Shown here: piece after piece, positions 58,150-64,000 of the stretch
Numbering within the stretch: the stretch's first letter is position 1
How the letters are laid out: every line of letters starts with the position of its first letter
DNA from: Leucocoprinus leucothites
Taxonomy: Eukaryota; Basidiomycota; Agaricomycetes; Agaricales; Agaricaceae
DNA: 64,000 nucleotides
Assembly: GCA_013368445.1 (NCBI GenBank)
Contig: JAACJO010000009.1
Span: forward strand, 992,001 to 1,056,000
Direction of reading: 5' to 3'
Translations under genes and position numbers: made by a program
Notes under the pieces: model-generated
What the model saw: only the letters and a program-made list of their open reading frames with translations
Database searches by the model: none
What the model was told of the DNA's origin: nothing

Positions 58150-61100
58150 TCAATGAAGTTTGTGATGCTGTTTATATGTGTCTAGCATCTCCTGTGCATT
58201 CTTTAGGGTGTCTGCGGGCTGCCATGTCCGTTCTGAATTAGGGTATCCTTTCCAATGGATCAGATATTTGATCTTTCCGTGGCATGTTTTGCGATAGCGA
58301 ACAACATCTTCGACTTCCCATTCTTCTTCTCCTTCTATTAGATCAGGTGGTGGGTTCTCGAAATGATTTCCGTATTCGTCATTCTCAGTTACTGGCCATA
58401 GGAGTCCTACGTGGAAGCAGGGATGAACTTTCCATGATTTGGGTAATTTTAGTTCATAGTTCACGGGTCCAAGCTTCTTTGTGATTTCGAAAGGTCCTAC
58501 ACGTTTCGCTGATAGTTTCCTTGATGGTGCTCGAATAGGGAGGTTGCGTGAATCCAGCCAGACCTTTTGTCCTACTTCTAGTTTTGGAAGTGGACCTTTG
58601 ATATGTTCGGTCATAGTTTGCCTTGCTTTCTCATGTGAATCTTGTGTGGCGATGTGGATATTCTTTATCCAGTCAATGTGGTCTTCAGTCGCCGGATTAT
58701 TCGTTGGTTCTTGATCAGTTGGGAAAGCTTTGAGGGGGTGGCCATACATCAGTTTGAAGGGTGTTTGTGATCGATTTGAATGGGTTCTGGAGTTGTGTGC
58801 AAATTCGACGAGGGGTAGTTTCTTTGGCCAGTCAAGTGTGTTCTTGGAGCAGTAAGCAGAAAGGTACATTTCGATTTCCTGATTGAAGCGTTCAGTGGTA
58901 CCATTGGATTGAGGGTGGTATGCAGTAGATCATGCGTGTTCTATTCCTAGCTTCTTGAACAGAGCTTGGACAGATTTAGCAACGAATCTAGGGTCTCGAT
59001 CTGAGATAATTTTATCTGGGGTTCCAAAACACGAGAAGACATTTTTAATTAACAGATCAGAGATGTGATCTGCAGTGGCTTCTTTTCGTGTTGGTACTAT
59101 AATTATCCCTTTTGTGAGTCTGTGGTCCACTACGGACAAAATAGAGTCGAATCCATCGACTTCTGGAAGATCGGTGATGAGATCCATAGCTATTTGTGCA
59201 AACAGTTGAAGAGAGCATGGTCCTTTAATGGGTTGGAGTGGGGGCTTGAAAGGCCATCTGTTGATCTTGTGTTGTTGACAGATGGGGCATCCTTTCACAT
59301 AGTTCTTGACGAAAGCTCTCATTCCAGGCCATGTAACGTATTCTTCTAGTTTGCGTATGGTTTTGGTTGTACCAGGGTGTCCTGCTGTTGGGGCGTCGTG
59401 TACTCGTTGGAGTAAACGCTTCTTGAATGTGTTGTTGGCAGGGAGCGTGAAACGTCCTTTTTCGTCGATGTGAGGTGAGCCATTGGGTTTCATTGGGAGT
59501 GATTCTTCGATTTCCGGATTGAGGATATCAACGTCTATTGCTGGGAAAGATGATGTATCAAACATATGGGCAGGAATAGCCGCTTGCGGTTTTTCTTCTT
59601 CTTCAGTGACGTGGTTGGGTCGGCGTGAGAGTGCATCAGCCGCGACATTCTTGATGCCGGCAATATGGCGGATCTTGACTTTATGGACACTGATGAGGGC
59701 AGACTATCGAATTGTCTGTCGGGATAACTTTGATGGTTTAGCCCAATGGATGATATTATCATGATCTGTCCATATGACGGTTTCGTGTGGTGAGCCATCA
59801 ATGTAGTGTCGCCATTCTTGCAGTGTGCAGATGATTGCTAGGAATTCTTGTTCGGAAGTGTGGTAACGTTTTTTGGTAGGGGAAAATCCTTTTGAGTGGA
59901 AGAAACACAGGTGCATGATACCATTCGAATCCTTTTGAAGTAAAACTGCACCTGATGTGTGATTTGAGGTGTCGGTTTGTATTTCAAAGGGTTTGGTTGG
60001 GTCAGGGGTTATAAGAACGGGTTCTTGTAGAAATTTCTTTTTGAGAGTGTCAAAAGATGATTGAGCTTCTGAATTCCATTGAAATGGTTGATTTTTGCGA
60101 AGGAGGGCGTTGAGAGGGGCTGCGTAGTGGGCATAATTTTGTATGAATTTTCGGTAGAAGTTGCAAAAACCAATGAATTTGCGAATATCTCATGGGTTCT
60201 TGGGTATTGGCCAATCCGCTATTCCTTTGAGTTTTATTGGGTCCATGCGTACTTTGTCTGGTGAAATTATGAATCCTAGGTATGCCAATTTTTATTTTTC
60301 GAAATCACATTTCTCTGCTTTGAGATAGAGATCGTGTTTTCAGAAAATATCGAATACTTGGTGGGTGATTTCTCGTAGTTCCTGTTTTGTTTTTGCGTGA
60401 ATCAACACATCGTCCATATATACGATAACCTTATTTTGATGAATGAGAGGAGCGAGGATGGTGTCCATCATGTTTTGGAATGTCGCTGGGCTATTGCACA
60501 TTCCAAAGAACATAACAGTGGGTTCGAATAACTCTTTATGTGTATGGAAAGCTCCTTTCCATTGATCTCCATCAAAAATGCGAATGTTGTTGTATCCTAA
60601 TCGTACGTCGAGTGCTGTGAAATATTTCGATCCTTGAAGTCGGTCGAGTATTGATTGGATACTAGGGATTGGATAGGCATTTTTGATGGTATGTTCATTG
60701 AGGTATCGATAGTCTTGACATGGTCTCAAAGATCTGTTTTTCTTGGATACAAAGAAGAAAGGAGAAGCCATTGGTGACTTTGATGGTCGAATGTATCCTT
60801 TTCGTAGATTTTCTTCTAAGAATTTATCGAGTTCAAGGGTTTCTCCATACGATAACTTGTATGAGGGAAAAGCTTTGGGTTGAAAAGATGGTTTCATCTC
60901 GATTTTGTGGTCATAGGTTCGAGATGGTGGGAATTGTTCGCTTTTCTTTTTGCTGAAGAGGTCGAGGAATTCGTGAAGATAATTGGGTACGATTTTTGTG
61001 GGATTGGTTTCTTTCTTTTCTCTGTGTTGTTGGGCGAATGTCTGAGAGTGTGATGTTTTAGCATTGAATTCAATGAAGTCTTTTTCTGACAGGTTGAATT

Positions 61101-61713
61101 CATCCAGTCCGATTGTGTTGGGAAATGCTGAATCTAGTAAGGTAGTGAATTCTTGGTTTTCAAGGTAGGATCGCCAAGAAAGGGTCTTCTTGGTCCAATC
61201 TATGTCAGGGTTGTGTTTTGAAAACCATGGGATTCCATAGATTATTCGTGGTCATCCTAGGTTTGCGATGATCACATTGGTTTTGATTCGTTTTCCGTAA
61301 ACGGTAGTTTCGATTACTACGTAATCAGTGATGGATGTGTTTTCTACAACTGATCCGTCTCCATTCCTGATGGCGAGTGGTTTTGGAAGTTTTCTTCTTG
61401 GAAGTTTCCATTCATTTGTGAGATCTTGGTCAATAAGATCGGTTCCTGCTCCTGAATCAAGGAGTGCTAAGGTATCCACAGTTCTCTCGGGTAGGTGCAC
61501 TTTGAGGGGAAGATAAAGAGTGTTGGATTGCATGGGGGTAAGGGAAACTTCATTTAAATAAGAGAGTCCGGTTGGGGTCTTTGGTCTGGGGTAACTATCA
61601 TTCTGTAGTCCGTTCGAGAAATAAATAGGTCCGTTTGAATCTGGGGTTGATGATCGAGAGGATAAATAAGAGGGTGTGCACTATCCAGTAGAGGGTTTTG
61701 ACGAATTAGACAT
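58150..61713 (-). pseudogene. pol of the Ty3/gypsy element, with seven in-frame stops
   Basis: One continuous frame from an ATG at 61713 to 58150 with no frameshift. Domains in order: protease (LALLDSGAGTDLID, about 61460-61430), reverse transcriptase (PCQDYRYLNEHT, YFTALDVRLGYNNIRI, FGMCNSPATFQNMM, catalytic VYMDDVLIHA near 60425-60395), RNase H (PFEIQTDTSNHTSGAVLLQK, SEQEFLAII, TDHDNI), integrase (HDAPTAGHPG with CPICQQHK as HHCC; MDLITDLPEV, SDRDPRF and TTERFNQE as DDE region), GPF motif (KRVGPFEITKKLGPVNYEL) and chromodomain (VEDVVRYRKT, KYLIHWKGYPNSERTWQP). Stops at 61681, 61252, 60340, 60292, 60190, 59704 and 58930 (lowest base of each) break it. Without them the domains are complete, so this is a young but dead copy. 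Confidence 0.92.
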
Positions 61714-61718
61714 GGATG

Positions 61719-63542
61719 CTAATCGTCTGAGACAAAATCCTGGATTTCTCGATGGATGAATCCGGGTTGATCTGCATGCTCGTTGTAGACGTTTACAACT
61801 TCTTCATCGTCAGGGATGCTTTGGACGATTTCGTTAAGTTGCATACTTTGGAAGCATCTCTGGTTCTTGTCATTATCACGTGGTTTCCTAGGTGATACGG
61901 GTCGCTTATGTTTGGCATTCTTGGATTGGGAGTTTCGTGGGATTTTTGAAAGGCGTGCTTTACACTTGGGACAGTCTCGAGCAAAGTGTCCTGTTTGCTC
62001 ACATTCGAAGCACGTTCCTTTTCTGAGGTTTTCTTTTTGACGGGAAGAAAGGATCGTATCGAACACTTGTAAGATTGACTGCTTAATGTTTTCTTGATGA
62101 TCTTCATCGTCGTCTTTGCTTTCATCAGACAATGAATCATCGTTTTGTTGGTAGCCTTGAGAAATCGCGAAGTTCTGAAGTAATGCTTCCATAGCATCGA
62201 CGTCCATCGCATTCAGGTCTCTACTAGGTTGGGGCAGGATGTAGCCTTGACTCTGGTAATGATTACGCCTTTTCAGTTTTGCCATCTTTCTTCGGGAGTA
62301 TATCTGGGGGTGTCTTCGATAATAGTCTGCCTCCATTCTTTCAGTTTCTTCCGCCGCACGTGCTGCCGTGAACCATTCCTCCAAGTTGTTTCCTGGATGT
62401 TTTGAAATTGCTCGGATTGCAATGCTCGGGTCGAGACCTTCTCGGAATTGATGAATGAGTTGTTGGGTTTCTCTGACTCCGGCTCGGTTAGCCAGGATTC
62501 TGAACTCCATGATATAGGTTTCGACGGGTCTTTGCAATTGTTTAAGTGCAAGCCACTTTCTGAGGAAGCTTTCGCTTTCGTTGAAGGATAAGAACGATTA
62601 ATCCAGGGCTTGCCAAAATGCTTTGGCAGAACCGAAGGTAGGAACTCCGTTTTGCATGTGATGGGTAAGGAAATCTCTTCGCCAGAAACTTGCTCCTTCT
62701 CCCATGTTGTAGAGTGCACAGATGATAATGTCGTGATTGGATGGGAGTTGATCATGGTTTGCCAAGAAGTAGAGCGAAAGTTGCTCTTTCCATCTTTGGT
62801 AATCCTGAGCGGTGCCGTTGAACTCTTTGGGTAGGTTGTATTTAATTCCTCTGTAGTTGTTTTGTGGATTGTGTTGTTGTGGTTGTCCAAAGAATCCTCC
62901 TCCACCTCCTCCTCCTCCTCCACCTCCTCCTCTGCCTCCTCCTCTGTCTGGATTTCCAGGCGGTCCTTTCCCTTTGGAACTTTGCATTGGTTGATAGACA
63001 TTGTATTCTGGGTTGTTTGCTCTATATCCAAATGTATTTGCTGCCAAGGTTTCGGATCCTCTATAGGGTTCATTGGATTCCATTGGTGATCCTTCTCTTT
63101 GTGATCTGTAAGAGGTTTCGGATTCTGATTGTGAATGGGCGGTAACAGTGGAAGATCCTTGTGAAGGCATTTCTTGGGTTTCAATTGGTCTGGTTTGGAT
63201 TGTAGGGGGTTCTGTTTGGTGGAAGTTTTCAAGTCTAGCAAAGGTTTCATTGAGGTTTGCTGTGTGTTCTTCTTCATAATGTCTGCTTCTTTGTCTTTGG
63301 ATGGCTGGGAGTAAAGATGGTTTTGTTGGAGGGGTTGGAAGGTTAGGGAGTTGTTGTGAGAAGAGAGTGTTTTGAGACTCTCGGGATTCGGTTGGGGAGT
63401 TGTTTTGAGACTCTCGGGGTTCGGTTGGTTGTTCGGGTTCACTTTCTGGTTGGAAATGACTTCGGAATTGTTTAGAGAGGCGCACTGCGAGGTGTGGGGG
63501 GTTTGCTCTTCTACGATTGTTGGAAGATGAGCTATCGGACAT
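61719..63542 (-). pseudogene. gag of the Ty3/gypsy element, one in-frame stop
   Basis: The frame from the ATG at 63542 to the stop at 61719 is open except for a TAA at 62598-62600. Order: polar Ser/Arg/Gln/Pro-rich N-terminus; a 12-Gly run (CCT/CTC repeats near 62905-62945); the capsid-like region YNLPKEFNGTAQDYQRW, FWRRDFLTHHM and, after the stop, RPVETYIMEFRILANRAGV, LIHQFREGLDPSIAI and NLEEWFTAARAAEETERM; then the nucleocapsid zinc knuckle CFECEQTGHFARDC (C-x2-C-x4-H-x4-C). The gag stop is followed after 5 nt by the pol ATG in another frame. The match to Ty3/gypsy retrotransposon gag is clear in the capsid and knuckle parts. Confidence 0.88.
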
Positions 63543-63835
63543 TCATGAACAACGATTGACGGGTGTCGTTCGAGTATTAATTCGATTATACGTTGTTGTG
63601 TATCAGGGGTGATATTAGTTCTAAAAATAGAATCGATAGAATTAGATGAATTTGGATTTTTGTCAGATTCGTAATCTGAGTAGTTTTCTGTTTGATCGTT
63701 GATCTCACTGATCCACAATGGTGATTTGGGTTCTTCGGATGACGTTAGTCTACTAGTCGGACTCTCGTGGTTGGACTCTTCTGATTGGCTGCCTTCATAG
63801 TTTGTACGCAAGGAATCAGGTCGGTTCTTTGGCAT
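63543..63835 (-). other. Upstream open frame in the retroelement leader
   Basis: An ATG at 63835 opens a frame that crosses the gag start and stays open for 520 codons to 62273 in a different frame from gag. Its first 98 codons, upstream of gag, have a mixed, charged composition (TQQRIIELILERHPSIVV). Inside gag it is probably just a by-product of gag's Pro/Ser/Gln-rich codons. Whether the leader part is translated is unknown. Confidence 0.3.
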
Positions 63836-63910
63836 GCACCAGGGGTGATGTATAACTCTCGGGTGTGATTCTTAATCAGAGGCTTGCCGGTTATAGATCG
63901 GTTCAGTGTT

Positions 63911-63983
63911 CTTCTCGGGTGTAGCACAAAGCAACACTAGCCCAAGGATTTCTTCGAGTGTAGCGCAAAGCAATACTAGCTCA
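63911..63983 (-). repeat. Imperfect direct repeat in the retroelement leader
   Basis: A unit of about 33 bp (cttctcgggtgtagcacaaa... at 63911-63944) is repeated with a few changes at 63952-63983 (cttcgagtgtagcgcaaag...). A partial copy (ctctcgggtgtgattctta) occurs at 63857. Non-coding leader between the 5' LTR (outside) and gag. Confidence 0.7.
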
Positions 63984-64000
63984 TAAGAGATGTCGGATGG

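Larger units (their letters stand above)
56033..64000 (-). mobile_element. Ty3/gypsy chromodomain LTR retrotransposon, 5' end beyond the window
   Basis: Element on the minus strand: leader and gag at the right, then pol (protease, reverse transcriptase, RNase H, integrase, chromodomain), an extra ORF region, and the 3' LTR at 56033-56390. The 5' LTR lies past 64000, so more than 7.96 kb is present. The order PR-RT-RH-IN, a GPF motif and a C-terminal chromodomain define a chromovirus-type Ty3/gypsy element. Gag, pol and the extra ORF each carry premature stops, so this copy is probably non-autonomous. It inserted about 90 bp downstream of the lactonase-like gene. The 5 bp before the LTR (tcacg, 56028-56032) would be half of a target-site duplication. 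Confidence 0.93.

Noticed and set aside
62862..63145. Leu/Ser-rich plus-strand frames opposite gag
   Set aside because: They are the reverse reading of the gag poly-Gly (CCT/CTC) run.

Overview
This window looks like nuclear DNA of a filamentous basidiomycete, most likely an agaricomycete. Genes are broken by many short (about 45-60 nt) GT-AG introns. The content is typical of mushroom-forming fungi: secreted enzymes, berberine-bridge-like FAD oxidases, an aryl-alcohol-oxidase-like GMC enzyme, a Zn2Cys6 regulator, a multi-copy seven-helix membrane protein family and a chromodomain Ty3/gypsy retroelement. The species cannot be named from sequence alone.

Layout. 0-1.1 kb: 5' part of a TauD-type dioxygenase (minus). 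2.9-5.0 kb: an FAD oxidase copy (plus) broken by one nonsense codon. 5.3-6.5 kb: a class I glutamine amidotransferase (minus). 8.0-12.1 kb: a divergent pair, a secreted PI-PLC-like phosphodiesterase (minus) and a histidine acid phosphatase (plus), sharing a 521-bp promoter. 12.5-16.4 kb: two minus-strand seven-helix genes. 17.5-19.9 kb: a secreted type-B carboxylesterase. 22.4-22.9 kb: a small secreted protein. 22.9-26.8 kb: a gene-poor stretch. 26.9-28.2 kb: a PSD-family decarboxylase with a signal peptide. 29.3-32.7 kb: a second pair of seven-helix genes, one decayed. 35.3-38.4 kb: a 936-residue Zn2Cys6 regulator. 39.0-43.8 kb: two tandem intact FAD oxidases (minus). 44.7-55.9 kb: five same-strand genes (GT90, GMC oxidoreductase, GT90, F-box-like, beta-propeller lactonase-like). 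56.0-64.0 kb: a Ty3/gypsy chromovirus on the minus strand that runs off the right edge.

How they may work together. The regulator, FAD oxidases, GMC oxidase, GT90s and lactonase-like enzyme lie side by side from 35 to 56 kb and could form a metabolic cluster for oxidising and glycosylating a small molecule or degrading aromatics; this is inference from proximity only. The divergent PI-PLC/acid phosphatase pair makes sense as a phosphate-scavenging module. The retroelement carries premature stops in an otherwise continuous pol frame and an unusual zinc-knuckle ORF downstream of pol.

CDS spans below run from start to stop codon and include introns. All splice sites were read by eye from frame continuity, GT/AG signals and family similarity; no alignment or gene predictor was run.
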